6,997 bases of DNA from Deltaproteobacteria bacterium (lineage in GTDB: Bacteria; Desulfobacterota; Desulfarculia; Adiutricales; JAGVGV01). Each line of letters begins with the position of its first letter. Position 1 is the stretch's first letter. The translations under genes were made by a program, and so were the position numbers. The DNA lies in the NCBI GenBank assembly GCA_015233515.1, contig JADFXS010000083.1, positions 396 through 7,392 on the forward strand. Direction: 5' to 3'. Below are positions 1 through 6,228 of the stretch, in pieces. Under the pieces are notes generated by a model. It was given only the letters and a program-made list of their open reading frames with translations. It made no database searches and had not been told where the DNA came from.

Positions 1-902
1 TGTCCTGGTTCTTCGTGGTAACCCACGATTATGCCACCGTCATGACCCCGGTTCATATAATGTTCCAAGACATTACCATCTTCCTGCTTTTATTGTTCGT
101 CTGTCTTTTCGCGGTCGCCAGTCTCCTGGCGTTTCGTTACGAAACGAAAAAAAAAGCTTTGAAACAAATAGACGAGGAAGCCCGGCGTCTGGAAATCGAA
201 GTTCAAGCCCGCACTGCGGACCTCAATCGCTCCACCACCAGAGTAAGAGAATTGTCTCATCAATTGATTCGAACCCAGGAGGAAGAGCGCCAGAGGATAG
301 CCTTGGACCTGCATGATGAAATGGGCCAAGTGGTGAGCGCCCTCAAAATCGGTTTGCAGCACCTGATCGAACATCAGCAAATGGATTCCGGCGCCAGAAA
401 CTCCGAAATCAGAAAACTCATTGGTCTGTCACAAAAAATCATGGACCGCGTCCGGGCTTTAGCCCATAATCTCAGGCCGGCCATCCTGGATAACTTTGGT
501 CTCGCGGCGGCGATCGAAGACCTGTGCGAATCGGTGGCTTCGTCCGGTGGTCCCAAAATAGAGCATCGACTGGCCGCGGTGGACGAGAGCGGCCTTTCGC
601 CCGAGATCAAAACTACCCTGTTTCGTTTTGTTCAGGAAGGCTTGACTAACGCCGCGCGCTATTCCCACAGTGCCGAAGTCGAAGTGGGACTGAGTCTTGC
701 GGATCAGCGGCTCAGGATTTGGGTCAAGGATCAAGGTCACGGCTTTGATGTCGAACAGACCTTAGGCTTGGCCTTATCCGAAAAAAAATTGGGATTGATC
801 GGTATGATGGAACGTTTAGATCTGATAGGCGGGCGTCTGACCATTGACTCCAGCCCCCAAGGGACCACACTCATGACCGAGCTTGATCTGGAGAGTAAAT
901 AA
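1..902 (+). CDS. Sensor histidine kinase, NarX/DesK-type (HisKA_3), 5'-truncated by window edge
   Basis: This is a membrane histidine kinase that should phosphorylate the response regulator encoded next to it. Residues are numbered from the GTG at 15. One TM segment lies at about 20-40, followed by a charged coiled-coil-like linker at 41-90. The H-box ERQRIALDLHDEMGQ carries the likely phospho-acceptor His100 (codon 312-314). An N-box-like stretch FVQEGLTNAARYSHSA lies near 205-220. The G motifs are DQGHGFD (239-245) and LGLIGMMERL (259-268), so the HATPase is complete. The GTG at 15 has no ribosome binding site, and the frame stays open to base 1. The first visible residues, SWFFVVTHDYATVMTPV, resemble the last strand of a periplasmic Cache-type sensor before TM2. 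I therefore treat the gene as 5'-partial, with its sensor upstream of the window. The kinase class is secure; the Cache assignment is inferred. Confidence 0.9.
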   Translation, partial: SWFFVVTHDYATVMTPVHIMFQDITIFLLLLFVCLFAVASLLAFRYETKKKALKQIDEEARRLEIEVQARTADLNRSTTRVRELSHQLIRTQEEERQRIALDLHDEMGQVVSALKIGLQHLIEHQQMDSGARNSEIRKLIGLSQKIMDRVRALAHNLRPAILDNFGLAAAIEDLCESVASSGGPKIEHRLAAVDESGLSPEIKTTLFRFVQEGLTNAARYSHSAEVEVGLSLADQRLRIWVKDQGHGFDVEQTLGLALSEKKLGLIGMMERLDLIGGRLTIDSSPQGTTLMTELDLESK

Positions 903-1570
903 TGCCCCTCAAGAAAGTTCTGATAGTCGATGATCATTCAATTTTCCGTGAAGGATTACGCCGCGTTCTTGAACGCCATCCGGATTTGTCCGTTGTCGGC
1001 GAGGCGGCCACCGGCCATGAAGCCGTGGCTAAATCGTTGGAAATAGAACCGGATTTGATCATCATGGATGTGGCCATGTCGGAGATGAATGGGATTGAAG
1101 CCACTAAAGCGATTATGGCCGCCAGGCAGAAAACCAGAATCATCATTCTCTCCGTTCATTCCCGTAAGACCTTTATCATGGAATCGCTTAAAGCCGGAGC
1201 GCGGGGATATGTGCTGAAAGACTCCACTGGTGAGAAGCTTCTCGAAGCCGTGGCCGCGGTGCTCAAAGGCGAATGTTATTTGGATTCTCCTATCGCCAGC
1301 CATATTGTCGCCGAGTTTGTCAACATGCCGTCTCTGACTCAAATCGCCACGCCCTCCAAAACCCTGACCGATCGTGAGCGAGAAATTCTACGACTGATCG
1401 TCGAAGGATATTCGAACCGGGAAATAGCCGCTAAAATTTTCGTCAGCACCAAGACTGTCGAAAACCATCGGGCCAATATCATGAACAAACTGGACTTACA
1501 TGATGTCATCGGCCTTGTGAAATATGCTATCGCCAACAGTTTGGTCGACCCGGATTCCTGGAGTCGTTGA
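902..1570 (+). CDS. LuxR/NarL-family response regulator
   Basis: This is a two-domain DNA-binding response regulator of 222 residues, the normal length for the NarL/FixJ family. The receiver occupies about 1-122, with acidic pocket D10/D11, phospho-acceptor D56 in IIMDVAMSEMNG, S84 and K106. The LuxR-type helix-turn-helix is at about 154-212, with the typical LTDREREILRLIVEGYSN and the recognition-helix stretch VSTKTVENHRANIMNKL. The Pro usual four residues after the phospho-Asp is Ser60 here, a mild departure. The start ATG overlaps the kinase stop (TAATG), and GGAG at 890-893 provides a ribosome binding site 8 bases upstream, so the two genes are translationally coupled and surely partners. 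Target genes cannot be read from the sequence; it could act on itself or on the adjacent downstream operon. Confidence 0.95.
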   Translation: MPLKKVLIVDDHSIFREGLRRVLERHPDLSVVGEAATGHEAVAKSLEIEPDLIIMDVAMSEMNGIEATKAIMAARQKTRIIILSVHSRKTFIMESLKAGARGYVLKDSTGEKLLEAVAAVLKGECYLDSPIASHIVAEFVNMPSLTQIATPSKTLTDREREILRLIVEGYSNREIAAKIFVSTKTVENHRANIMNKLDLHDVIGLVKYAIANSLVDPDSWSR

Positions 1571-1596
1571 CATGTTATTGATAACGACGATTTAAA
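1567..1596 (+). promoter_or_regulatory. Possible sigma-70-like promoter after the NarL-type regulator
   Basis: A perfect TTGACA (1567-1572), overlapping the stop codon of the regulator gene, is followed after 18 bases by TTTAAA (1591-1596), a 4/6 match to the -10 consensus. It would give a leader of about 240 bases before the next gene. The -10 is weak and the region AT-rich, so chance is a real alternative. Confidence 0.22.
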
Positions 1597-1697
1597 AAAT
1601 TTTTACCGCGCCATTCCGAAATATTAGCCACGGCCCTCTTCCCGCTGACGAATAGGTATTTCCCCCCAGGCCGGACCAAGTAGTCCACCCCTTTAAA

Positions 1698-1784
1698 ATC
1701 AGGAAATTATCGGCATCAGGAAATGAGTGACTCACTCTATTTTCTATATCGAAATCCCAAGGTATTATTCATGTGATCAGGAAA
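1698..1784 (+). repeat. Three direct repeats ATCAGGAAA, possible operator sites
   Basis: Exact copies of ATCAGGAAA occur at 1698-1706, 1715-1723 and 1776-1784. The first two starts are 17 bases apart and the third is 61 bases further on. They lie 60 to 146 bases upstream of the kinase start. Repeated same-strand half-sites of this kind fit cooperative binding by a response regulator, but no known consensus is recognised. Confidence 0.45.
1725..1737. promoter_or_regulatory. 13-base palindrome GAGTGACTCACTC, candidate operator
   Basis: Two 6-base arms, GAGTGA and TCACTC, are symmetric about C1731. The palindrome starts one base after the second ATCAGGAAA copy. The two-fold symmetry suits a dimeric regulator such as a NarL-family protein, although the sequence does not match the known NarL heptamer. 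It could also be a small RNA hairpin, but one base is too short a loop. Confidence 0.35.
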
Positions 1785-1843
1785 GTATTAAGGAGTATGA
1801 AAATAATTCGTAAAGCTTAGTCCGATAATTTTGACAGGTGTAA

Positions 1844-3685
1844 ATGACCGGCCAACCAGACAAAGACATCAAATCAGCCTCTTCCAGGCAAAGATTATCC
1901 GATTCGCGCGCCAAATCGGCGAACTCCACGACTTATTTTAAAACAAAAAAAACTAATAATCATGGCTTCGGCGAAATACGCCTTCGGCTGCTTATTGCCA
2001 TGATCGTGGCCCCGGCCATACCTTTCTGCTTAGTTCTCAGTGTGGGCTATTATCATTTTTATGATTCATTGAAAAACGAAACTATCGAAAAAATGGAAGT
2101 TATTGTCAGCAGCCATAAAAAATCCATTGAAGAATTTCTGCATGAGCGCACGACCGATCTTAGAATGATCGTTGACTCATTTGACTATGATTATCTATGT
2201 CAACCAAGCAATCTGGCCAAGGTCAATGCCAACTTGGTCAAGTCTGAAACTGGTTTCATGGATATAGGCGTTTTCAACGCCGGAGGGGTTCATGTCGCGT
2301 ATATCGGACCTTACCAGCTGACCGGGATCGACTATAGTGATCAAGTCTGGTTCAAGGAAGTCATGCAGAAAAAATTGTACATCAGCGACGTTTTTCTGGG
2401 CTTTCGGCGGTCACCTCACTTTATAGTGGCGGTAGCCAAGACCACGGAAGATAAACCTTGGATACTCCGATCCACCGTGGACACGTCCCTGTTCCAACAG
2501 ACCGTGGAAAATGTCAGGATCAGACAAACCGGGGAAGCTTATATCGTCAACAAAGACGGATTTTTTCAAACTCGACGACGTTCCGGGGGTGAGCTTATGG
2601 AGAAGGACCCGGATTCCGGTCGATACTTGCCTTATGTCCAAGCCACCCCGTATTTCCTTGATCTGGAAAGCTCCGGGGAGCGATTTTTATATGTAACTAC
2701 GGCGCTTAAAAACAACGACTGGATTTTGGTGGTCAGGCAAAAACGCGATGATGCTTTTGAACAATTAAATCAGGCCGCTAAAATCATATTAATCGTCAGC
2801 GTGGTGGGAACCTTATTGATTGTGGGTGTGGCGATCTACGTTACCAACCACATCATAAACCGTCTGAGGGAATTGGACGCGGATAAGACTCAACTGGGAA
2901 AACAATTAATCGCTACCGAACGTTTAGCGCAGATCGGCGAGATGTCCGCCGGAGTGGCCCATGAGATTAACAACCCTCTCCAGATCATCGAAATGGAAAG
3001 AACTCTGATTGAAGTAAATCTGCACGAGATGATCGACCGCAATGAACTAAAATCTTCGGACGATCTCGATCAGATTTTAGACTCAATCAATGAAATTAAA
3101 GTTGAGCTTCAGCGCACCGCGGAAATCACTCAGGGGCTGCTCAAGTTTGCCAGAAAAAAAGACCATATTACCCAGTTAGTGAACTTAAGCGGACTAATCC
3201 CTGATATCATCGGCTTGGTCAGGCGCAAAGCCTCCGTGGAAGGGATATCTTTTAAAGAAAATATTTCCTTGGATGTTCCTCTCGTGGAACTCGACCCTGC
3301 TCAATTTCAGCAAGTCCTCCTGAATTTATTAAATAACGCCATCGATGCGGTCATCTCCAAGAGTGGCTCATCGGGAGGCGAAATAAAACTTTGGTTAAAA
3401 GCATTGAATAATGAAGTCGCCATAGGCGTTTCAGACAACGGCTGCGGAATAAGCCTAGAGAATCAAGAAAAAATATTTACCCCCTTTTTCACGACCAAAC
3501 CAGTGGGCCAAGGTACTGGACTAGGCCTGGCTGTCTGTTACGGCATCATCCATCAAATGAAAGGCCATATCCAGGTGGATAGTGTGGAAGGACAAGGCAC
3601 GACTTTTACCATTTTTCTACCGATAGCCAAGCCCGACCCAAGGCCGGCCTCCTCCGGAAAATCAGACGAACGGATTGCATCCTGA
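1844..3685 (+). CDS. Membrane sensor histidine kinase with double-Cache-like periplasmic domain
   Basis: This is a 613-residue histidine kinase. A Ser/Lys-rich N-terminal tail (1-44) precedes TM1 (about 47-69). A periplasmic region of about 240 residues (71-311) follows, with Cache-like signatures such as the DYSDQVWFKEV stretch (163-173) and NDWILVVRQ (291-299) just before TM2 (312-334). No HAMP or PAS domain is evident; a short helical linker leads to the HisKA H-box GEMSAGVAHEINNPLQ with His373. The HATPase has an N-box with N494/N498, G1 at DNGCG (531-535), the F-box TPFFTTK (546-552) and G2 GTGLGL (557-562), so the kinase looks fully active. The H-box resembles NtrB/AtoS-type kinases. 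The ATG at 1844 has AGGTG at 1836-1840, a short 3-base spacing. The next Met (52) lies inside TM1, so 1844 is the best start. Cache domains usually bind small organic ligands; the ligand here is unknown. Confidence 0.94.
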   Translation: MTGQPDKDIKSASSRQRLSDSRAKSANSTTYFKTKKTNNHGFGEIRLRLLIAMIVAPAIPFCLVLSVGYYHFYDSLKNETIEKMEVIVSSHKKSIEEFLHERTTDLRMIVDSFDYDYLCQPSNLAKVNANLVKSETGFMDIGVFNAGGVHVAYIGPYQLTGIDYSDQVWFKEVMQKKLYISDVFLGFRRSPHFIVAVAKTTEDKPWILRSTVDTSLFQQTVENVRIRQTGEAYIVNKDGFFQTRRRSGGELMEKDPDSGRYLPYVQATPYFLDLESSGERFLYVTTALKNNDWILVVRQKRDDAFEQLNQAAKIILIVSVVGTLLIVGVAIYVTNHIINRLRELDADKTQLGKQLIATERLAQIGEMSAGVAHEINNPLQIIEMERTLIEVNLHEMIDRNELKSSDDLDQILDSINEIKVELQRTAEITQGLLKFARKKDHITQLVNLSGLIPDIIGLVRRKASVEGISFKENISLDVPLVELDPAQFQQVLLNLLNNAIDAVISKSGSSGGEIKLWLKALNNEVAIGVSDNGCGISLENQEKIFTPFFTTKPVGQGTGLGLAVCYGIIHQMKGHIQVDSVEGQGTTFTIFLPIAKPDPRPASSGKSDERIAS

Positions 3686-3703
3686 ACGAGGAGAAGCGGT
3701 CAT

Positions 3704-3709
3704 AAGGAG
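3704..3709 (+). promoter_or_regulatory. Ribosome binding site of the receiver gene
   Basis: AAGGAG lies 6 bases upstream of the ATG at 3716. It fixes this start and shows independent, efficient initiation despite the gap of only 30 bases after the kinase stop. Confidence 0.8.
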
Positions 3710-3715
3710 CTGATC

Positions 3716-4123
3716 ATGCGCGAGATAAAAGTTCTTGTGGTTGATGACGAAGAAAGATTCTTGACCTCCATCTCCAAGCTACTGACCAAGAGAGACTGCC
3801 AGGTCAGCACCGCATCCAGCGGCCAAAGAGCCCTGGGAGTATTGAAAGAAAAATTCGTGGACGTGATGGTCCTGGACCTCAAAATGCCGGGTCTGGACGG
3901 CATAGGGACTCTAAAAGAAGCCAAGAAACTATCACCGACCGTGGAGATTATCATGCTGACCGGACATGGCACGGTGGACACGGCGGTGGAAGCTATCCAA
4001 CTAGGGGCTTTCGACTATCTAATGAAGCCGTGCTCCTTGGAGGAGCTTTTTGAAAAAATCAAGGAAGCTGCTGATAGGAAATGGATTATCGAGGATAAAA
4101 TCAGAAAGGAAGGAGACAAATAA
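3716..4123 (+). CDS. Single-domain response regulator (NtrC-like receiver without output domain)
   Basis: This 135-residue protein is a complete receiver domain with nothing attached. It has the acidic pocket D10/D11, phospho-acceptor D54 in VLDLKMPGLDG, T82 in MLTGHGTVDTAVEAI, and K104 in FDYLMKPCSLEEL. The GTVDTAVEAIQLGAFDYL stretch is typical of receivers in NtrC-family regulators, yet the AAA+ and Fis-type DNA-binding domains are absent; a charged helix of about 20 residues (115-135) ends the protein. The frame closes cleanly at TAA and no AAA+ remnant follows, so this looks like a true stand-alone receiver and not a frameshift. It starts 30 bases after the kinase and is almost certainly its partner. 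Output must be by protein-protein contact or phospho-relay; contact with the membrane proteins encoded downstream is one possibility. Confidence 0.94.
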   Translation: MREIKVLVVDDEERFLTSISKLLTKRDCQVSTASSGQRALGVLKEKFVDVMVLDLKMPGLDGIGTLKEAKKLSPTVEIIMLTGHGTVDTAVEAIQLGAFDYLMKPCSLEELFEKIKEAADRKWIIEDKIRKEGDK

Positions 4124-4154
4124 TCAAAATAAATCAAAATTGAAAAAATCAAAG
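4122..4154 (+). repeat. Short A-rich direct repeats in the leader after the receiver gene
   Basis: AATCAAAAT occurs at 4122-4130 and 4132-4140, exactly 10 bases apart, and a partial copy, AATCAAAG, lies at 4147-4154. The first copy overlaps the stop codon of the receiver gene. The pattern could be a helically phased A-tract or a translation-enhancing unstructured leader. Function is unknown. Confidence 0.4.
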
Positions 4155-4195
4155 CATGAGCCCCAAATCATTTGGCAAGAATTATGAACAAAAAA

Positions 4196-4201
4196 AGGAG
4201 G
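4196..4201 (+). promoter_or_regulatory. Strong ribosome binding site that decides a TTG start at 4210
   Basis: AGGAGG lies 8 bases upstream of a TTG in the same frame as the upstream ATG at 4156. The ATG at 4156 has no Shine-Dalgarno sequence. Translating through this site would give the stretch KKEEF, a common mark of an over-extended start. Confidence 0.65.
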
Positions 4202-4209
4202 AGTTTGAT

Positions 4210-4764
4210 TTGGCTGAAAATTTTAAAACAAGAGGCGCGATAAAATTTGTTTTTTATCTGATCCTCTGTATCGCGGTCGGTTGGTACTGGGTAAACTTCT
4301 ATGAATCAGGAGATATGGCCCGATGGTACTACCACACTTCCAAGGTAGACGGCTACGCGATCAATGCCAAAACTTTCGCTCAAGCTACCAAGGATAAACC
4401 GATTTCTCTGGAAATAGGTAAGTTCGATACCATTAACGGCCTGCAAGCTGTCCAGGTCAAGAAGGGAGACCGGCTCCCCTCCAACGCCAACGGCGTTATC
4501 GATGAAAAAGTCCTCAAGGAAGGCAAAAGAGCCGTCCTGGAAGGCAACAAAATCAAGGTTCTTATACCGTGGCAAATAAAGGAAGCCAAGGGATTCAAGT
4601 TCAGGGACACCTTCACTCACAAAGGTGTGCTGACCAACCCGTGGTCCGCGGTTTGGAACGTCGTGATGGTCATTTCGTTCGGCCTGTGCCTAGGGTTCAT
4701 GGCCGAGGGATTCACCGACCTTCTGGGCATCAAGCTCAAAAAAATACAGCATTATGGGCATTAG
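4210..4764 (+). CDS. Unrecognised inner-membrane protein with two TM segments and an extracytoplasmic domain
   Basis: I do not recognise this protein. With the preferred TTG start it has 184 residues, beginning (M/L)AENFKTRGAIKF; the alternative ATG at 4156 gives 202. Numbered from 4156, TM1 is about 29-48 and TM2 about 163-183 (PWSAVWNVVMVISFGLCLGF). Between them is a soluble stretch of about 115 residues with alternating short hydrophobic and charged runs, probably extracytoplasmic and strand-rich. The positive residues before TM1 (KTRGAIK) and after TM2 (KLKK) fit an N-in/C-in topology. Its only cysteines lie in the TM segments (38 and 178), so the outer domain has no cysteine chemistry. 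The stop is 11 bases before the permease start, so the two are co-translated neighbours and plausible partners. An accessory or substrate-handling subunit is a guess from context only. Confidence 0.85.
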   Translation: MAENFKTRGAIKFVFYLILCIAVGWYWVNFYESGDMARWYYHTSKVDGYAINAKTFAQATKDKPISLEIGKFDTINGLQAVQVKKGDRLPSNANGVIDEKVLKEGKRAVLEGNKIKVLIPWQIKEAKGFKFRDTFTHKGVLTNPWSAVWNVVMVISFGLCLGFMAEGFTDLLGIKLKKIQHYGH

Positions 4765-4775
4765 GAGGGACCTCG

Positions 4776-5843
4776 ATGTTTGATTTCGTAATCGCGGGTA
4801 TACAAGCCCCTCTGTTTCTGTTGGTTCTCACCGGCTTTACCGTGGGTATCGTCGGGGGATTCATCGGCGTCGGCGGCGGTTATATGGTCACCCCGGCCTT
4901 GATCGTTTTCGGCTTTCCCGGGTACATGGCCTCGGTTATCGACATGACCCACATCGCCGGGAAGGGGGTCGTTTCCACGGTCCGTCATCGGCAGTTAGGC
5001 AACATCGACTGGACAATGGCCCTTTCCATGGTGGCCGGCACCATGTTGGGGGTGGAGATGGGCGTGAGCCTGCTGGTCTGGGCCAAGGATCATGGCATCT
5101 CCGGGGTGCTGCTCCTGATCGTCTCCGTGGTCGTCATGTTCGGACTATTTTTATATACTCAGTTCGAAACTCGCCGCTCCCACAAGCAAATGACGGAAAA
5201 GAGCGAAGCCGGTGAAAAACTCGGCCGTGAATTTCAAACCAGTAAATTCCCTAAAATCTTTCAATCTATCCCTCTGGAACCCATTGTTCGCTGCCGCACG
5301 GCTAAACTAGTGGTATCCATGTGGGTTATCGTTATCGTAGGGGTTATCACCGGGACCTTGGCCGGTTTTCTAGGCGTCGGCGGCGGATTTATCCGCGTTC
5401 CGGCCCTGGTTTACATCATCGGCGCCACCACCCACATCGCGGTCGGCACCGACTTGGTGGAAATCGTGGCCTCGGGAGCTTACGGCGCGGCCAGGCACTC
5501 CGTGGAAGGCAACGTGGACATGATGGCGGTTTTTTTCATGATCCTCGGGGCTTTGATCGGGGCTCAATTCGGTAGTATCGCCACCGCCTTTGTTCGTGGA
5601 CCAGCCATTCGGTACATCCTAAGCTACTCACTGATCCTGGCCACAGTCGGCGCAGTCCTCCGACTCACCTATGTTCTGACCGGGTCGACCATAGAATTCC
5701 TGTCCTTCACCGCCGTGGTCTTTACGCTAGGAGAAATGATCTTTCTCTGCCTGTTCATTGTCTCTCTTGTGCTATTTTCCATCAGGCACAAGAAGGGCAA
5801 ATGGGTTCCCCCATGGGTGCCGGCACTAGTCGTGATCGATTAA
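4776..5843 (+). CDS. TauE/SafE-family membrane transporter (putative sulfite/sulfonate exporter)
   Basis: This is a 355-residue polytopic inner-membrane protein of the TauE/SafE (DUF81) family, whose members move sulfite, sulfoacetate or related anions. The family's internal duplication is clear: GFIGVGGGYMVTPALIVFG at 28-46 and GFLGVGGGFIRVPALVYIIG at 197-216, followed by VIDMTHIAGKG and VGTDLVEIVASG respectively. About eight hydrophobic segments can be drawn. A hydrophilic, charged loop of about 50 residues (129-178) separates the halves, and the C-terminus is RHKKGKWVPP and beyond. At 355 residues it is longer than the common 250-residue family members. The ATG at 4776 has AGGAGG at 4763-4768 with 7-base spacing; the frame stays open upstream to 4569, but that part runs out of frame over the preceding gene. 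The family call is firm; the substrate is unknown, and sulfate or sulfite is inferred only from family knowledge. Confidence 0.93.
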   Translation: MFDFVIAGIQAPLFLLVLTGFTVGIVGGFIGVGGGYMVTPALIVFGFPGYMASVIDMTHIAGKGVVSTVRHRQLGNIDWTMALSMVAGTMLGVEMGVSLLVWAKDHGISGVLLLIVSVVVMFGLFLYTQFETRRSHKQMTEKSEAGEKLGREFQTSKFPKIFQSIPLEPIVRCRTAKLVVSMWVIVIVGVITGTLAGFLGVGGGFIRVPALVYIIGATTHIAVGTDLVEIVASGAYGAARHSVEGNVDMMAVFFMILGALIGAQFGSIATAFVRGPAIRYILSYSLILATVGAVLRLTYVLTGSTIEFLSFTAVVFTLGEMIFLCLFIVSLVLFSIRHKKGKWVPPWVPALVVID

Positions 5844-5853
5844 CAAACAAAAT

Positions 5854-5886
5854 TGTGGATAGTTCTGCTCACCCTAAAAATCCACA
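5854..5886 (+). promoter_or_regulatory. Possible mRNA hairpin next to a ribosome binding site
   Basis: TGTGGAT (5854-5860) can pair with ATCCACA (5880-5886) across a 19-base loop. The 3' arm ends on the first base of the AGGAGGTG ribosome binding site of the next small gene. It could shape translation or shield the upstream mRNA end. There is no T-run, so it is not a terminator. Confidence 0.35.
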
Positions 5887-5898
5887 GGAGGTGTCGCT

Positions 5899-6006
5899 AT
5901 GAAATGGTTTCTTAATTCCATGTTAGGCTTCTGGATATTGCTTCTTTCCATATCTCTCGGCAGCGCCGCCATCATTTATGAAACTTGGCTCAAGGGCAAT
6001 ATGTAG
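5899..6006 (+). CDS. Small single-TM membrane protein, 35 residues
   Basis: This very short gene begins MKWFLNSMLGFWILLLSI and ends with a short polar tail, YETWLKGNM. A single hydrophobic helix spans about 9-27, so it should insert once in the inner membrane. The ribosome binding site is exceptionally good: AGGAGGTG at 5886-5893, 5 bases from the ATG. The gene sits 55 bases after the transporter and 18 before the next membrane gene, on the same strand. The strong initiation site and operon position are why I call it real despite its length. A small accessory subunit that stabilises the transporter is a reasonable guess. It also resembles a signal-anchor peptide, but no cleavage-type AXA site or mature part follows. 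I know of no named family. Confidence 0.75.
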   Translation: MKWFLNSMLGFWILLLSISLGSAAIIYETWLKGNM

Positions 6007-6024
6007 AAAGATAAGGAGATAAAC

Positions 6025-6228
6025 ATGAGTAAGCCTCTCCAGATTATTTTAAACTTGGCTCTCTATTCGTTTCTGATCTATTTATTGTATAGATGGACCA
6101 TTGTGATTTGGGCCCCCTGGGACTCATTCGTGGTGGCCTTTGTTTTAATCCTGGCTATCGTGATCTGGTTCGTCCCGCAAGTTCATGCGGATGGTGTACA
6201 TCCTGGTGAGTACCCGTACGAAGACTGA
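6025..6228 (+). CDS. Small two-TM membrane protein, 67 residues
   Basis: I do not recognise a family. The protein has two hydrophobic helices, about 6-22 (QIILNLALYSFLIYLLY) and 34-52 (SFVVAFVLILAIVIWFVP), joined by an aromatic turn with RWTIVIWAPWD. A polar, acidic C-terminus with HADGVHPGEYPYED follows. Three Trp and the His/Asp/Glu residues of the tail stand out. AAGGAG at 6013-6018 lies 6 bases before the ATG at 6025, a good start. The gene lies 18 bases after the 35-residue gene, and its 3' end overlaps the next gene by up to 44 bases. Its place in the block suggests it belongs to the same membrane complex as the TauE-type transporter, but this is inferred from context alone. Confidence 0.85.
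   Translation: MSKPLQIILNLALYSFLIYLLYRWTIVIWAPWDSFVVAFVLILAIVIWFVPQVHADGVHPGEYPYED

Larger units (their letters stand above)
1571..1843. other. Intergenic region between the two two-component systems
   Basis: This stretch holds no convincing gene on either strand. It begins with a weak inverted repeat, GTTAT-TG-ATAAC (1574-1585), and an A/T run (1591-1606) that is too poor in GC to count as a clear terminator. It also contains three copies of a 9-base direct repeat and one 13-base palindrome, listed separately. Its 273 bases contrast with the tight spacing of most flanking genes, so it is the most likely control region for the downstream kinase operon. Confidence 0.7.

Noticed and set aside
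956..1342. 128-codon open frame on the minus strand
   Set aside because: It lies entirely antisense to the well-recognised NarL-type regulator, has His/Arg-rich random composition and no ribosome binding site.
1574..1606. Inverted repeat GTTAT-TG-ATAAC plus A/T run as a terminator of the first operon
   Set aside because: The stem has only five AT-rich pairs with a two-base loop, and the following run is a mix of A and T; it is too weak to call.
1797..1820. Seven-codon ORF (ATG to TAG) preceded by AAGGAG, as a possible leader peptide
   Set aside because: The ribosome binding site is only one base from the ATG, too close for normal initiation, and the peptide has no attenuator-like codon run.
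1831..1836. TTGACA as a -35 element
   Set aside because: The matching -10 would fall inside the kinase coding region, where no TATAAT-like hexamer is seen.
4171..4187. TTTGGCA followed by TTATGA as a sigma-54 promoter
   Set aside because: The -24 GG is present, but the -12 GC is replaced by GA and the TTGCA element is missing.
4569..4775. Upstream extension of the TauE reading frame by 69 codons
   Set aside because: It overlaps the preceding gene out of frame, its sequence is not membrane-like, and a strong ribosome binding site supports ATG 4776.
5321..5575. 84-codon + strand frame rich in Arg and Gly
   Set aside because: It is the shifted-frame shadow of the GC-rich second half of the TauE gene.
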